In this document: positions 17,824 to 27,717 of the stretch, in pieces
How the letters are laid out: every line of letters starts with the position of its first letter
Position numbering within the stretch: the first letter of the stretch is position 1
Source of the DNA: Streptomyces lanatus
GTDB taxonomy: Bacteria; Actinomycetota; Actinomycetes; Streptomycetales; Streptomycetaceae
Assembly: GCF_014655715.1 (NCBI RefSeq)
Contig: NZ_BNBM01000006.1
Span: 248,001-312,000 of the forward strand
DNA length: 64,000 nt
Direction of reading: 5' to 3'
Position numbers and translations under genes: made by a program
The notes under the pieces: generated by a model
Database searches by the model: none
Seen by the model: only the letters and a program-made list of their open reading frames with translations
Told to the model about the DNA's origin: nothing

Positions 17824-19332
17824 GTGGACCTGGCTCTGGCGCCGGAGACCCTGGCGCGATGGCAGTTCGGCATCACCACCGTCTACCACTTCCTGTTCGT
17901 CCCTCTGACGATCTCGCTGGCCGCCCTCACGGCCGGGCTGCAGACCGCCTGGGTGCGCACGGAGAAGGAGAAGTACCTCAGGCTGACGAAGTTCTGGGGC
18001 AAGCTCTTCCTGATCAACATCGCGATGGGCGTCGTCACCGGCATCGTCCAGGAGTTCCAGTTCGGCATGAACTGGTCCGACTACTCCCGCTTCGTCGGTG
18101 ACGTCTTCGGTGCTCCGCTCGCCTTCGAGGCGCTGATCGCCTTCTTCTTCGAGTCGACCTTCATCGGCCTGTGGATCTTCGGCTGGGACAAGCTGCCGAA
18201 GAAGATCCATCTGGCCTGTATGTGGATGGTCTCCATCGGCACGATCCTGTCGGCGTACTTCATCCTGGCGGCCAACTCCTGGATGCAGCACCCCGTCGGC
18301 TACCGGATCAACGAGGCCAGGGGACGGGCCGAGCTCACCGACTTCTGGCTGGTTCTGACCCAGAACACCGCGCTCGCGCAGGCCTTCCACACCCTGTCGG
18401 CGGCCTTCCTCACCGGTGGCGCGTTCATGGTCGGCATCTCCGCCTTCCATCTGCTGCGCAAGAAGCACATCCGCGAGATGAAGACCTCGCTCAGGCTCGG
18501 CCTGGTCACCGTCGCCATCAGCGGCCTGCTCACCGCCGTCAGCGGCGACACGCTCGGCAAGATCATGTACGAGCAGCAGCCGATGAAGATGGCGGCGGCC
18601 GAGGCCCTGTGGGACGGCGAGAAGCCGGCGCCCTTCTCGGTCTTCGCCGTCGGTGACGTCGACAAGGGCCACAACAAGGTCGCCATAGAGATCCCCGGCC
18701 TGCTGTCCTTCCTGGCCAAGGACGACTTCACCTCGTACGTCCCCGGCATCAACGACATCAACAAGGCCGAGCAGGAGAAGTTCGGCCCCGGCGACTACCG
18801 GCCCAACATCCCGGTCGCCTACTGGGGCTTCCGCTGGATGATCGGCTTCGGCATGGCGTCGTTCACCATCGGCCTGGTCGGGCTCTGGCTGACGCGCAAG
18901 AAGTTCCTGCTGCCGCAGCACCTGCGGGTCGGTGACGACGAGGTGCCGCATCTGGTGCTGCTCCCGAAGAAGGCGCTCGGCCCGAAGCTGACCAAGTGGT
19001 ACTGGCGCATCGCGATCTGGACCCTGGCCTTCCCGCTGATCGCCAACTCCTGGGGCTGGATCTTCACCGAGATGGGCCGCCAGCCGTGGGTCGTCTATGG
19101 CGTGCTGCGCACCCGTGACGCGGTCTCCCCCGGTGTCTCCCAGGGCGAGGTCCTCACCTCGATGATCGTCTTCACCACGCTCTACGCCATCCTCGCCGTC
19201 GTCGAGGTCAAGCTCCTCGCGAAGTACGTCAAGGCCGGCCCGCCCGAGCTGACGGAAGCCGACCTGAACCCGCCCAAGAAGATCGGCGGCGACTCCCCTG
19301 ACGCCGACAAGCCGATGGCCTTCTCGTACTAG
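17824..19332 (+). CDS. cydA: Cytochrome bd oxidase subunit I, 502 aa
   Basis: CydA carries the haems of the high-affinity terminal oxidase that oxidises menaquinol and reduces oxygen to water in the cytoplasmic membrane. Seen: ARWQFGITTVYHFLFVPLTI with a haem-ligand histidine, GRQPWVVYGVLRT near the C-terminus, nine or so TM helices, and the axial-methionine region WGFRWMIGFGMAS. Length is typical. The GTG at 17824 follows AAGGAG. It is first gene of cydA-cydB-cydCD, with a Rex operator directly upstream. Confidence 0.96.
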   Translation: MDLALAPETLARWQFGITTVYHFLFVPLTISLAALTAGLQTAWVRTEKEKYLRLTKFWGKLFLINIAMGVVTGIVQEFQFGMNWSDYSRFVGDVFGAPLAFEALIAFFFESTFIGLWIFGWDKLPKKIHLACMWMVSIGTILSAYFILAANSWMQHPVGYRINEARGRAELTDFWLVLTQNTALAQAFHTLSAAFLTGGAFMVGISAFHLLRKKHIREMKTSLRLGLVTVAISGLLTAVSGDTLGKIMYEQQPMKMAAAEALWDGEKPAPFSVFAVGDVDKGHNKVAIEIPGLLSFLAKDDFTSYVPGINDINKAEQEKFGPGDYRPNIPVAYWGFRWMIGFGMASFTIGLVGLWLTRKKFLLPQHLRVGDDEVPHLVLLPKKALGPKLTKWYWRIAIWTLAFPLIANSWGWIFTEMGRQPWVVYGVLRTRDAVSPGVSQGEVLTSMIVFTTLYAILAVVEVKLLAKYVKAGPPELTEADLNPPKKIGGDSPDADKPMAFSY

Positions 19333-19352
19333 GCAGAGGGAGCTGCACTGTC

Positions 19353-20357
19353 ATGGAACTTCACGACGTCTGGTTCGTCCTGATCGCCGTCCTGTGGATC
19401 GGCTACTTCTTCCTGGAGGGCTTCGACTTCGGGGTCGGCGTCCTCACCAAGCTGCTCGCCCGCGACCGGCCCGAGCGGCGGGTGCTGATCAACACCATCG
19501 GCCCCGTCTGGGACGGCAACGAGGTGTGGCTGCTCTCGGCGGGCGGCGCCACGTTCGCCGCCTTCCCCGAGTGGTACGCCACGCTCTTCTCCGGCTTCTA
19601 TCTGCCGCTTCTGTTCATCCTGGTCTGCCTGATCGTCCGTGGCGTCGCCTTCGAGTACCGGGCGAAGCGGCCCGAGGAGAACTGGCAGCGCAACTGGGAG
19701 CAGGCCATCTTCTGGTGCTCACTGCTTCCGGCGTTCCTGTGGGGCGTGGCCTTCGCCAACATCGTGCGGGGCGTGAAGATCGACGCGAGCCATGAGTACG
19801 TCGGCACCGTCCTCGATCTGCTCAACCCGTACGCCCTCCTCGGTGGTCTGGTGACGCTGTCGCTGTTCACCTTCCACGGTGCGGTGTTCACCGCGCTGAA
19901 GACCGTGGGGGAGATCCGGGAGCGGGCGCGGAGGCTGGCGCTGTGGCTCGGTCTCGGGACCGCCGTGGTGGCCGCCATCTTCCTGCTCTGGACGCAGGTC
20001 GAGAACGGCGACGGACAGAGCCTCGTCGCCCTCGTCGTGGCCGTCGCGGCGCTGCTCGCGGCACTGGCGGCGAACCAGGCCGGGCGTGAGGGATGGTCGT
20101 TCGCCTTCTCCGGCGTCACCATCGTGGCCGCCGTGGCCATGCTCTTCCTGACGCTCTTCCCGAACGTCATGCCGTCCTCGCTCAATGCGGACTGGAGCCT
20201 CACGGTCACCAACGCATCGTCGAGCCCCTACACCCTGAAGATCATGACCTGGTGCGCGGTCATCGCCACGCCGATCGTGATGCTCTACCAGGGCTGGACC
20301 TACTGGGTCTTCCGCAAGCGGATCGGTACACAGCACATCGCTGAGACCGTGCACTGA
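19353..20357 (+). CDS. cydB: Cytochrome bd oxidase subunit II, 334 aa
   Basis: The second integral subunit of the bd oxidase, about eight or nine TM helices. The N-terminal LWIGYFFLEGFDFGVGVL and GPVWDGNEVWLL are hallmark CydB sequences. It begins 20 bp after cydA with a GAGGGAG RBS and is followed within 12 bp by cydCD, so it is part of the Rex-controlled operon. Confidence 0.96.
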   Translation: MELHDVWFVLIAVLWIGYFFLEGFDFGVGVLTKLLARDRPERRVLINTIGPVWDGNEVWLLSAGGATFAAFPEWYATLFSGFYLPLLFILVCLIVRGVAFEYRAKRPEENWQRNWEQAIFWCSLLPAFLWGVAFANIVRGVKIDASHEYVGTVLDLLNPYALLGGLVTLSLFTFHGAVFTALKTVGEIRERARRLALWLGLGTAVVAAIFLLWTQVENGDGQSLVALVVAVAALLAALAANQAGREGWSFAFSGVTIVAAVAMLFLTLFPNVMPSSLNADWSLTVTNASSSPYTLKIMTWCAVIATPIVMLYQGWTYWVFRKRIGTQHIAETVH

Positions 20358-20362
20358 GGTGT

Positions 20363-20376
20363 GTTTCACGTGAAAC
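20363..20376. promoter_or_regulatory. Perfect parS site overlapping the cydCD start
   Basis: GTTTCACGTGAAAC exactly matches parS and contains the GTG start codon of cydCD at 20370. Confidence 0.88.
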
Positions 20377-23300
20377 CAATCGACCCGCGTCTCCTCCGAT
20401 ACGCCCGCGCCACCCGCCTCTTCCTGATCGCGGTCGTCGGCCTGGGTGCCATCGGTGCGGCACTGGTCATCGCCCAGGCGATGCTCATCGCCGAGGCGGT
20501 GGTGGGGGCGTTCCAGCACGGCATGTCGGCCGCCGAACTGCGCACTCCCCTGCTGCTGTTGGTGGCCGTCGCAGGCGGCCGTGCGGTGGTGGCCTGGCTC
20601 ACCGAGCTCGCCGCCCACCGCGCGAGCGCGGCGGTGAAGTCCGAGCTGCGGGGGCGGTTGCTGGAGCGTGCCGCCCAGCTGGGGCCCGGGTGGCTGAGCG
20701 GGCAGCGGACCGGATCGCTGGTCGCACTCGCCACCCGGGGGGTCGACGCCCTCGACGACTACTTCTCGCGCTATCTGCCGCAGTTGGGGCTGGCGGTGGT
20801 CGTGCCGGTGGCGGTGCTGGCGCGGATCGTGACCGAGGACTGGGTGTCGGCGGCCATCATCGTCGGCACCCTCCCCCTCATCCCGATCTTCATGATGCTG
20901 ATCGGCTGGGCCACACAGTCCCGAATGGATCGTCAATGGCGGCTGCTGTCCCGGCTTTCCGGGCACTTCCTGGACGTCGTCGCCGGACTACCGACGCTCA
21001 AGGTGTTCGGCCGAGCCAAGGCCCAGGCCGACTCGATCCGGCGCATCACCGGCGAGTATCGCCGGGCGACCATGCGGACTCTACGGATCGCGTTCATCTC
21101 GTCCTTCGCCCTGGAACTGCTCTCGACGCTGGCCGTGGCCCTGGTCGCCGTCACGATCGGCATGCGGCTCGTCCACGGCGAGATGGACCTGTACGACGGC
21201 CTGGTCATCCTCGTGCTGGCACCCGAGGCCTATCTGCCGCTGCGGCAGGTGGGCGCGCAGTACCACGCGGCGGCCGAAGGGCTGGCCGCCGCCGAGGAGA
21301 TCTTCGAGGTCCTGGAGACACCGGCACCGGAGTCGGGGGACGCGCCGGTACCGGCGGGGGCGATGACGTTCGAGGGCGTCTCGGTCCGCTACCCGGGTCG
21401 GTCCGCCGACGCCGTGTCGGACGTGTCCTTCGCCGTCGAGCCCGGGGAGACGGTCGCCCTGGTCGGGCCGAGCGGCGCGGGCAAGTCGACGCTGCTGAAC
21501 GTGCTGTTGGGGTTCGTGCGGCCGACCGAGGGGCGAGTGCTGGTCGGGGAAGCCGATCTCGCCGGGCTCGACCTGGCGCAGTGGCGCTCGCGGATCGCCT
21601 GGGTCCCGCAGCGGCCCCATCTTTACGCCGGGACGATCGCTGAGAACGTACGGCTGGCGCGCCCCGACGCGGACGACGTGGCTGTACGGCGGGCGCTGGC
21701 CGACGCCGGAGCCCTGGAGTTCGTGGACGCGCTGCCCGAGGGCGTCGACACCGCCCTGGGTGAGGACGGGACCGGGCTGTCCGCGGGGCAGCGGCAGCGG
21801 CTGGCGCTGGCGCGGGCGTTCCTCGCCGACCGGCCCGTACTGCTGCTCGACGAGCCGACGGCCGCGCTCGACGGGGCCACCGAGGCCGAGGTCGTGGAGG
21901 CCGTGCGCAGGCTGGCGGTGGGGCGGACGGTGCTGTTGGTCGTGCACCGGCCGGCGTTGCTGGGAGTGGCGGACCGGGTGGTGCGGCTCGCTGAGGCCGA
22001 GGAACCCGTGCGTGCCGAGGCCCTGGCCAAGATCGCCGTCGACCGTCCGATCGAGCGGGAAGCCGCCACTTCGGAGGACGCCGAGGCCGTGCCGCTCGCG
22101 ACAGATGGGCGGGGTGTCCTCGCCCGAGTCCGCGCCATGTCCGGCCCCCGGCGTGGCCGTCTCGCCCTCGCGCTGCTGCTCGGCAGCCTCGCGCTCGGCA
22201 GTGCCGTCGGGCTCATGGCCACGTCCGGGTGGCTCATCTCACGGGCCTCGCAGCAGCCGCCCGTGCTCTATCTGATGGTGGCCGTGACCGCGACGCGGGC
22301 CTTCGGCATCGGACGCGCCGTGTTCCGGTACGCCGAGCGGCTGGTGTCGCACGACGCGGTGCTGCGGATGCTGGCCGACACCCGGGTCGCCGTGTACCGG
22401 CGCCTTGAGCGGCTGGCGCCCGCGGGCCTGCGTGGCACACGCCGGGGCGACCTGCTGTCGAGGCTCGTCGCGGACGTGGACGCGCTGCAGGACTACTGGC
22501 TGCGCTGGCTGTTGCCCGCGGCCGCCGCGACCGTCGTCTCCGCCGGGGCCGTCGGCTTCACCGCCTGGCTGCTGCCCGAGGCCGGTGCCGTGCTCGCGGC
22601 CGGACTGCTCACGGCCGGCGTCGGAGTCCCGCTCGTCACGGCCGCCGTCGCCCGCCGCGCCGAGCGCAGGCTGGCCCCCGCCCGTGGCGCCCTCGCGACC
22701 CGCGTGACGGATCTGCTCACCGGCACCGCGGAGCTGACCGTCGCGGGCGCGCTGCCCAGCCGTACGGCCGAGGCACGCCGGGCCGACGGTGCGCTCACCC
22801 GGATCGCCTCGCGCGCCGCCACCGCGACCGCGCTCGGCGACGGACTCACCGCCCTGATCTCCGGGCTCACCGTCGCCGCCACCGCCCTCGTGGGCGCCCA
22901 GGCAGTCGTCGACGGGCGGCTGAGCGGCGTGACGATGGCCGTCGTCGTCCTGACCCCGCTGGCCGCCTTCGAGGCCGTCCTGGGGCTGCCGCTCGCCGTG
23001 CAGTACCGGCAGCGGGTGGGCCGCAGCGCCGAGCGCGTGTACGAGGTGCTGGACGCGCCCGAACCCGTACGGGAGCCGGAGCACCCCCGGCAGGCGCCCG
23101 CATCGCCGTTCCCGGTCGCTCTGAAGGGGCTGACCGCCCGTCACGCCGGCCAGGACCGGGACGCGCTCGCCGGTCTCGACCTGACCCTCCAGGAGGGCCG
23201 CCGGATCGCCGTGGTCGGGCCGTCCGGGTCCGGCAAGACGACGCTGGCGCAGGTGCTGCTGCGCTTCCTGGACGCGGACGCGGGCTCGTACACGCTGGGC

Positions 23301-23858
23301 GGCGTGGACGCCCACGCGCTGGACGGCGACGACGTACGGCGGCTCGTCGGGCTGTGCGCGCAGGACGCGCACCTCTTCGACAGCTCCGTGCGCGAGAACC
23401 TGCTCCTCGCCAAGAAGGACGCCACCGAGGCCGAACTGCGCGACGCGCTCGACCGCGCCCGGCTGCTCGACTGGGCGGACGGCCTGCCCGACGGCCTCGA
23501 CACGCTCGTGGGCGAGCACGGGGCACGGCTGTCGGGCGGTCAGCGGCAGCGGCTCGCGCTCGCGCGCGCCCTGCTGGCCGACTTCCCCGTCCTCGTCCTC
23601 GACGAGCCCGCCGAGCACCTCGACCTGCCCACCGCCGACGCCCTCACCGCCGACCTGCTGGCCGCCACCGAGGGCCGTACGACACTGCTCATCACCCACC
23701 GCCTGGCCGGGCTGGAAGCCGTGGACGAGGTGGTCGTCCTGGCGGAGGGGCGTGTGGCGCAGCGGGGGGCGTTCGCGGAGCTGGCCGCCGTGGACGGGCC
23801 GCTGCGGAGGATGGTTGAGCGGGAGACGGCGGCGGATCTGCTCGTGGGGGCGCCGTAG
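20370..23858 (+). CDS. cydCD: Fused CydDC-type ABC transporter for bd oxidase assembly, 1162 aa
   Basis: Two complete exporter halves are fused: TM region 1 (about 15-300), NBD1 with Walker A GPSGAGKST, signature LSAGQRQR and Walker B LLLDEPT; then TM region 2 (about 600-880), NBD2 with GPSGSGKTT, LSGGQRQR and LVLDEP. In E. coli the separate CydD and CydC export thiols and are needed to assemble cytochrome bd; the fused form is known in Streptomyces. The GTG at 20370 (VKPIDPRLL) is preferred because GAGGT lies 9 nt upstream; a GTG at 20361 would overlap its own RBS. Last gene of the cyd operon. Confidence 0.94.
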   Translation: MKPIDPRLLRYARATRLFLIAVVGLGAIGAALVIAQAMLIAEAVVGAFQHGMSAAELRTPLLLLVAVAGGRAVVAWLTELAAHRASAAVKSELRGRLLERAAQLGPGWLSGQRTGSLVALATRGVDALDDYFSRYLPQLGLAVVVPVAVLARIVTEDWVSAAIIVGTLPLIPIFMMLIGWATQSRMDRQWRLLSRLSGHFLDVVAGLPTLKVFGRAKAQADSIRRITGEYRRATMRTLRIAFISSFALELLSTLAVALVAVTIGMRLVHGEMDLYDGLVILVLAPEAYLPLRQVGAQYHAAAEGLAAAEEIFEVLETPAPESGDAPVPAGAMTFEGVSVRYPGRSADAVSDVSFAVEPGETVALVGPSGAGKSTLLNVLLGFVRPTEGRVLVGEADLAGLDLAQWRSRIAWVPQRPHLYAGTIAENVRLARPDADDVAVRRALADAGALEFVDALPEGVDTALGEDGTGLSAGQRQRLALARAFLADRPVLLLDEPTAALDGATEAEVVEAVRRLAVGRTVLLVVHRPALLGVADRVVRLAEAEEPVRAEALAKIAVDRPIEREAATSEDAEAVPLATDGRGVLARVRAMSGPRRGRLALALLLGSLALGSAVGLMATSGWLISRASQQPPVLYLMVAVTATRAFGIGRAVFRYAERLVSHDAVLRMLADTRVAVYRRLERLAPAGLRGTRRGDLLSRLVADVDALQDYWLRWLLPAAAATVVSAGAVGFTAWLLPEAGAVLAAGLLTAGVGVPLVTAAVARRAERRLAPARGALATRVTDLLTGTAELTVAGALPSRTAEARRADGALTRIASRAATATALGDGLTALISGLTVAATALVGAQAVVDGRLSGVTMAVVVLTPLAAFEAVLGLPLAVQYRQRVGRSAERVYEVLDAPEPVREPEHPRQAPASPFPVALKGLTARHAGQDRDALAGLDLTLQEGRRIAVVGPSGSGKTTLAQVLLRFLDADAGSYTLGGVDAHALDGDDVRRLVGLCAQDAHLFDSSVRENLLLAKKDATEAELRDALDRARLLDWADGLPDGLDTLVGEHGARLSGGQRQRLALARALLADFPVLVLDEPAEHLDLPTADALTADLLAATEGRTTLLITHRLAGLEAVDEVVVLAEGRVAQRGAFAELAAVDGPLRRMVERETAADLLVGAP

Positions 23859-24036
23859 CGGCCGGGGCCACGCATCGGTCCGGCGGCCCGTTCCCGCTGC
23901 GGCTCTCCCCAGCCGGCGTTGAGCCGCTCTCGCCCTGCCCGCGTTAATAGGCGTACTGACCCGTCCGCAGCAAAACGTCCCCCAGGCGTACGACCTGAAC
24001 AGGCTCCTGGCCCCACCACAGGCCAGGATCGCTGGC

Positions 24037-25092
24037 ATGCGCTCACATTGCCGCCGCCTCATGGCCGTTCCGGCGCTGCTGTGCGCGCTCACCCTGCTCG
24101 TGGCCCGGCCCGCCGGAGCCATCGGCGACGGCGACGACACCGGCGACCTGGGCCTGAGCGCGCGGGTCGTGCGGCTCTACGAGGACGCGGCGCGGGCGAC
24201 GGAGCGGTACGAGAGGGGGCGGCAGGAGGCCGAGGGGCAGCGGGCACAGGCGCAGCGGATCGAGGGGCTGCTCGACCGGGAGCGGCGGGAGATCGGCGTG
24301 CTGCGGGAGGATCTGGGCCGGATCGCACGGGCCCAGTACCGCACCAGCGGGGGCATGCCGCTCACCGCGCAGCTCATCCTCGCGTCGAGCCCTGAGCAGC
24401 TCATGCGCGGTCAGCATGTGTTCTCGCAGACGAACCTGGCCGTCGGCAACGCCATCGAGAAGAGCCGTCGCGCCGAGACCCAGCTCATCAAGGACGAGGC
24501 CAAGGCCGCGGCGGCCTGGCGGCGACTGGAGAGGCGCAACGCCGAGCTCGCCGAGCTGAAGAGCGGCATCGAGCAGAAGCTCGACGAGGCACGGTGGCAG
24601 TTGCAGGGAGAGGCCGACGCGTCCGTGGCCGCCGGCTCATGCCCCGGTGCCGTCCGGATCGAGCAGAAGCAGAAGGAGTTCACCAGCGCGTGGGTCACGC
24701 CGGTGGAGTCGTACGAGCTGTCCGCGGGGTTCGGCAGCGGTGGGTCGCGGTGGGCGAACCGGCACACCGGGCAGGACTTCGCGGTGCCGATCGGCACGCC
24801 GGTGCGGGCGGCCGGGGACGGGCGCGTGGTCAAGGTGTCCTGCGCGGGCGCCTTCGGCATGGAGGTCGTCGTCCAGCACACGGACGGCTACTACACGCAG
24901 TACGCCCACCTCGCCTCCGTCACCGTCGACCAGGGCGAACGCGTCGACACGGGGCAGTGGATCGGCCAGTCCGGCACGACCGGCAACTCCACCGGCCCGC
25001 ATCTGCACTTCGAGGTGCGGATCACCGCGGAGCTGGGCTCGGCGGTGGATCCGGTGCCGTGGCTGTCGGAGCGGGGAGTGCCGCTCGGGTGA
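24037..25092 (+). CDS. Secreted M23-family peptidoglycan endopeptidase with coiled coil, 351 aa
   Basis: A signal peptide (LMAVPALLCALTLLVARPAGA, about 8-29) precedes a long coiled-coil region (about 40-190), then a C-terminal M23 lysostaphin-like domain: HTGQDFAVPIGTPV (zinc His and Asp) and TGPHLHFEVR (HxH). Such proteins cut peptide cross-links in the wall or activate amidases (EnvC-like) if degenerate; here the zinc ligands are intact, so activity is likely. It ends 3 bp from the convergent HAD gene. Confidence 0.9.
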   Translation: MRSHCRRLMAVPALLCALTLLVARPAGAIGDGDDTGDLGLSARVVRLYEDAARATERYERGRQEAEGQRAQAQRIEGLLDRERREIGVLREDLGRIARAQYRTSGGMPLTAQLILASSPEQLMRGQHVFSQTNLAVGNAIEKSRRAETQLIKDEAKAAAAWRRLERRNAELAELKSGIEQKLDEARWQLQGEADASVAAGSCPGAVRIEQKQKEFTSAWVTPVESYELSAGFGSGGSRWANRHTGQDFAVPIGTPVRAAGDGRVVKVSCAGAFGMEVVVQHTDGYYTQYAHLASVTVDQGERVDTGQWIGQSGTTGNSTGPHLHFEVRITAELGSAVDPVPWLSERGVPLG

Positions 25093-25095
25093 CGA

Positions 25096-25965
25096 CTACG
25101 GCTGTTCCATCAGCATCTGCTCGATCACGACCGCGACCCCGTCCTCATTGTTGGCGACCGTGCGCCCCGACGCGGCCGCGATCACATCCGGATGCGCGTT
25201 GCCCATCGCATACGACCGGCCCGCCCACGTCAGCATCTCGACGTCGTTGGGCATGTCCCCGAAGGCCACGACCTCCTCGTGCGAGATACCGCGCTCGGCG
25301 CAGCACAGCGCGAGGGTGCTGGCCTTGGAGACACCGGGGCCGCTGATCTCCAGCAGGGCGCTGGGGCTGGAGCGGGTGACGTTGGCGCGGTCGCCGATGG
25401 CGAGGCGGGCGAGGGTGAGGAAGGCGTCGGGGTCGAGCGTGGGGTGGTGGGCGAGGATCTTGAGCACCGGCTCATCGGCGCCGGGGGCGTCCGCCGCCAG
25501 CAGGTCCTCGGCCGGCGCGAGCTGGTCCGGTATCTCCATGTGCAGCTTGGGATAGTCCGGCTCCTGGTAGAAGCCGTACGTCTGCTCCACCGCGTACACC
25601 GTGCCCGGCGCCGCGTCCCGCAGCAGCCGTACGGCGTCCAGCGCGTTCTTCCGCGCCAGCTCCCGCACCTTCACGAACCGGTGGGCACCGGGGCCGCCGT
25701 GCAGGTCGACGACCGCGGCGCCATTGCCGCAGATCGCGAGGCCGTGACCATGGACGTGATCGCTGACGACGTCCATCCAGCGCGCGGGCCGGCCGGTGAC
25801 GAAGAACACCTCGATGCCCGCCTCCTCGGCGGCGGCCAGCGCGGCCACCGTGCGGGGGGAGACCGACTTGTCGTCCCGCAGCAGAGTGCCGTCGAGGTCG
25901 GTGGCGATGAGTCGGGGGCGCACTGCGGCGGCCGGGTTCTGGGGCTGTCGAGTCGCTGAGGTCAC
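25096..25965 (-). CDS. HAD-superfamily (Cof-type) phosphatase, 289 aa
   Basis: Motif I IATDLDGTLLRDD, motif II FVTGRPARW and motif IV FGDMPNDVEML identify a Cof/type IIB HAD hydrolase, acting on sugar phosphates or other phosphometabolites. The GTG at 25965 is chosen for GGGAG 9 nt upstream; an ATG at 25983 is an alternative. A paralogue with the same motifs lies at 36349-37146. No pathway neighbours point to a substrate. Confidence 0.88.
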   Translation of the reverse strand: MTSATRQPQNPAAAVRPRLIATDLDGTLLRDDKSVSPRTVAALAAAEEAGIEVFFVTGRPARWMDVVSDHVHGHGLAICGNGAAVVDLHGGPGAHRFVKVRELARKNALDAVRLLRDAAPGTVYAVEQTYGFYQEPDYPKLHMEIPDQLAPAEDLLAADAPGADEPVLKILAHHPTLDPDAFLTLARLAIGDRANVTRSSPSALLEISGPGVSKASTLALCCAERGISHEEVVAFGDMPNDVEMLTWAGRSYAMGNAHPDVIAAASGRTVANNEDGVAVVIEQMLMEQP

Positions 25966-26100
25966 CCGGTCATTCTCCCGCATATGCCTGCACGCCCGTG
26001 CGGCAGTCCGCACATCTGAGGCGGCAGCTGGGGAGATCACGTCCCTGGAAACACCGCCGACAGCCTCCTCACCAGCACTGACGTACCTGCCGAGCGGACG

Positions 26101-27003
26101 TCACCGCAGCTGTGCCCCCGCCTCCATGGCGATCTGCTCGAAGACCTTCTCGTCGGCCGCGAAGTCCGAGTCGGGGATCGGCCAGTGGACCACGATCTCG
26201 GTGAATCCGAGCTCCTGATGGCGCCCCGCGAAGTCCACGAACGCGTCGAGGGACTCCAGCGGCCGGCCACGGTCCGGGGTGAACCCGGTGAGCAGGATCT
26301 TGTCGAGCTCGGCCACATCCCGACCGATCGCGGCGCACGCGTCGGACAGCTTCCCGACCTGTCCGCGAATGGCTTGAACCGACTGCTCAGAGGTGCCGTT
26401 CTCATACAGCTTGGGGTCGCCCGTGGTCACCCAGGCCTGCCCGTACTGCGCCGCCAGCCGTAGCCCGCGCGGGCCGGTCGCGGCGACCGCGAAGGGCAGC
26501 CGGGGCCGCTGCACACAGCCCGGGATGTTGCGCGCCTCGTGCGCCGAGTAGAAGTCACCCTCGTACGACACCGAGTCCTCGGTCAGCAGCCGGTCCAGCA
26601 GCGCGACGAACTCGGCGAACCGATCGGCACGCTCACGCGGCGTCCAGGGCTCCCGGCCGAGCGCGGTGGCGTCGAAGCCGGTGCCACCGGCGCCGATGCC
26701 CAGCGTGATCCGCCCCTCCGAGATGTCGTCGAGGGAGATCAGCTCCTTGGCGAGGGTCACCGGATGCCGGAAGTTCGGCGAGGTCACCAGCGTGCCCAGC
26801 CGCAGCTGGTCGGTGACCGTCGCAGCGGCCGTCAGCGTCGGCACGGCACCGAACCACGGGCCGTCCCGGAAGGTGCGCCAGGACAGATGGTCGTAGGTGT
26901 ACGCCGTGTGGAAGCCGAGCTGCTCCGCGTGTGTCCATGCCTGGCGACCCCCCTCGGACCAGCGGCGGTACGGGAGGATCACGGTGCTCAGGCGCAGACT
27001 CAT
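26101..27003 (-). CDS. LLM-class F420/flavin-dependent oxidoreductase, 300 aa
   Basis: The luciferase-like TIM barrel is shown by LSTVILPYRRWSEGGRQAW at the N-terminus, TAYTYDHLSW, LGTLVTSPNFRHPVTLAKE and GRITLGIGAGGTGFD. In actinobacteria such proteins commonly use F420, but FMN use cannot be excluded, and the substrate is unknown. The ATG at 27003 begins the family N-terminus; the RBS is weak. A perfect parS site lies 25 bp upstream. Confidence 0.86.
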   Translation of the reverse strand: MSLRLSTVILPYRRWSEGGRQAWTHAEQLGFHTAYTYDHLSWRTFRDGPWFGAVPTLTAAATVTDQLRLGTLVTSPNFRHPVTLAKELISLDDISEGRITLGIGAGGTGFDATALGREPWTPRERADRFAEFVALLDRLLTEDSVSYEGDFYSAHEARNIPGCVQRPRLPFAVAATGPRGLRLAAQYGQAWVTTGDPKLYENGTSEQSVQAIRGQVGKLSDACAAIGRDVAELDKILLTGFTPDRGRPLESLDAFVDFAGRHQELGFTEIVVHWPIPDSDFAADEKVFEQIAMEAGAQLR

Positions 27004-27028
27004 GCGTCGAGCGTATGCGGCCGAATGG

Positions 27029-27042
27029 GTTTCACGTGAAAC
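27029..27042. promoter_or_regulatory. Perfect parS site between LLM and kptA genes
   Basis: GTTTCACGTGAAAC exactly matches parS. It lies in the 89-bp gap between the kptA stop and the LLM start. Confidence 0.88.
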
Positions 27043-27092
27043 AGTCACTGCGTGCGGCTGCCCGGCCACGCAGTGAGGGCGACCCGTCGAGG

Positions 27093-27641
27093 TCAGTGCC
27101 CCTCGGGGAAGCGCAGATACTCCGGCGGTACGGCCTTCGTCAGCCACACCCCGTTCGCACTGACGTGGAAGACGTGTCCGTCGCGGTGCATGGCGCCGGT
27201 GTCCACGGAGAGGACGACCGGGCGGCCGCGTCGGGCGCCGACCCGGGTCGCGGTCTCGCGGTCGGCCGAGAGGTGCACGTCGTGCCGGTTCATGGGCCTG
27301 AGGCCCTCGCTGCGGATCGCGTCCAGGTTGTGGGCCACGGTGCCGTGGTACAGATACGGCGGCGGCGTCGCCGGGGGCAGCCCGAGGTCGACGTCGATGC
27401 TGTGGCCCTGGCTGGCCCGGATCCGGGTGCCCTCGATCGCGAAGCGCTTCTTGTCGTTGGCGGCGACCACATGGTCCAGCTCTTCCCGGGTGAACCGGAA
27501 TCCGTGTGCGGTCGCGGCGGCGATCAGCTGGTCGATCTCGACCCAGCCGCTCTCGTCGAGGGTCAGCCCGATGCGCTCGGGCTGGTGCCGCAGATGCTTC
27601 GAGAGGTACTTCGACACCTTTACGGTGCGTCTTTCGTCCAT
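27093..27641 (-). CDS. kptA: RNA 2'-phosphotransferase KptA/Tpt1, 182 aa
   Basis: The conserved residues of Tpt1 enzymes are present: SKYLSKHLRHQP (Arg-His), YHGT, and LSADRETATRVGARRG. The enzyme transfers a 2'-phosphate from RNA to NAD+, releasing nicotinamide. Yeast Tpt1 finishes tRNA splicing; the bacterial substrate is not established, since bacteria lack that pathway. The ATG at 27641 starts the family's N-terminus; 182 aa is the normal length. Confidence 0.92.
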   Translation of the reverse strand: MDERRTVKVSKYLSKHLRHQPERIGLTLDESGWVEIDQLIAAATAHGFRFTREELDHVVAANDKKRFAIEGTRIRASQGHSIDVDLGLPPATPPPYLYHGTVAHNLDAIRSEGLRPMNRHDVHLSADRETATRVGARRGRPVVLSVDTGAMHRDGHVFHVSANGVWLTKAVPPEYLRFPEGH

Positions 27642-27717
27642 GCCACCAGCCTGACGGGAGCGACGACAATCACGCGAATGATTTGGCTGCCGATGTTTGA
27701 TCCACAGCCAAGTACGG

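Noticed and set aside
22239..24140. 633-codon open frame antisense to cydCD
   Set aside because: Opposite a well-supported ABC transporter; low-complexity Arg/Gly-rich product.
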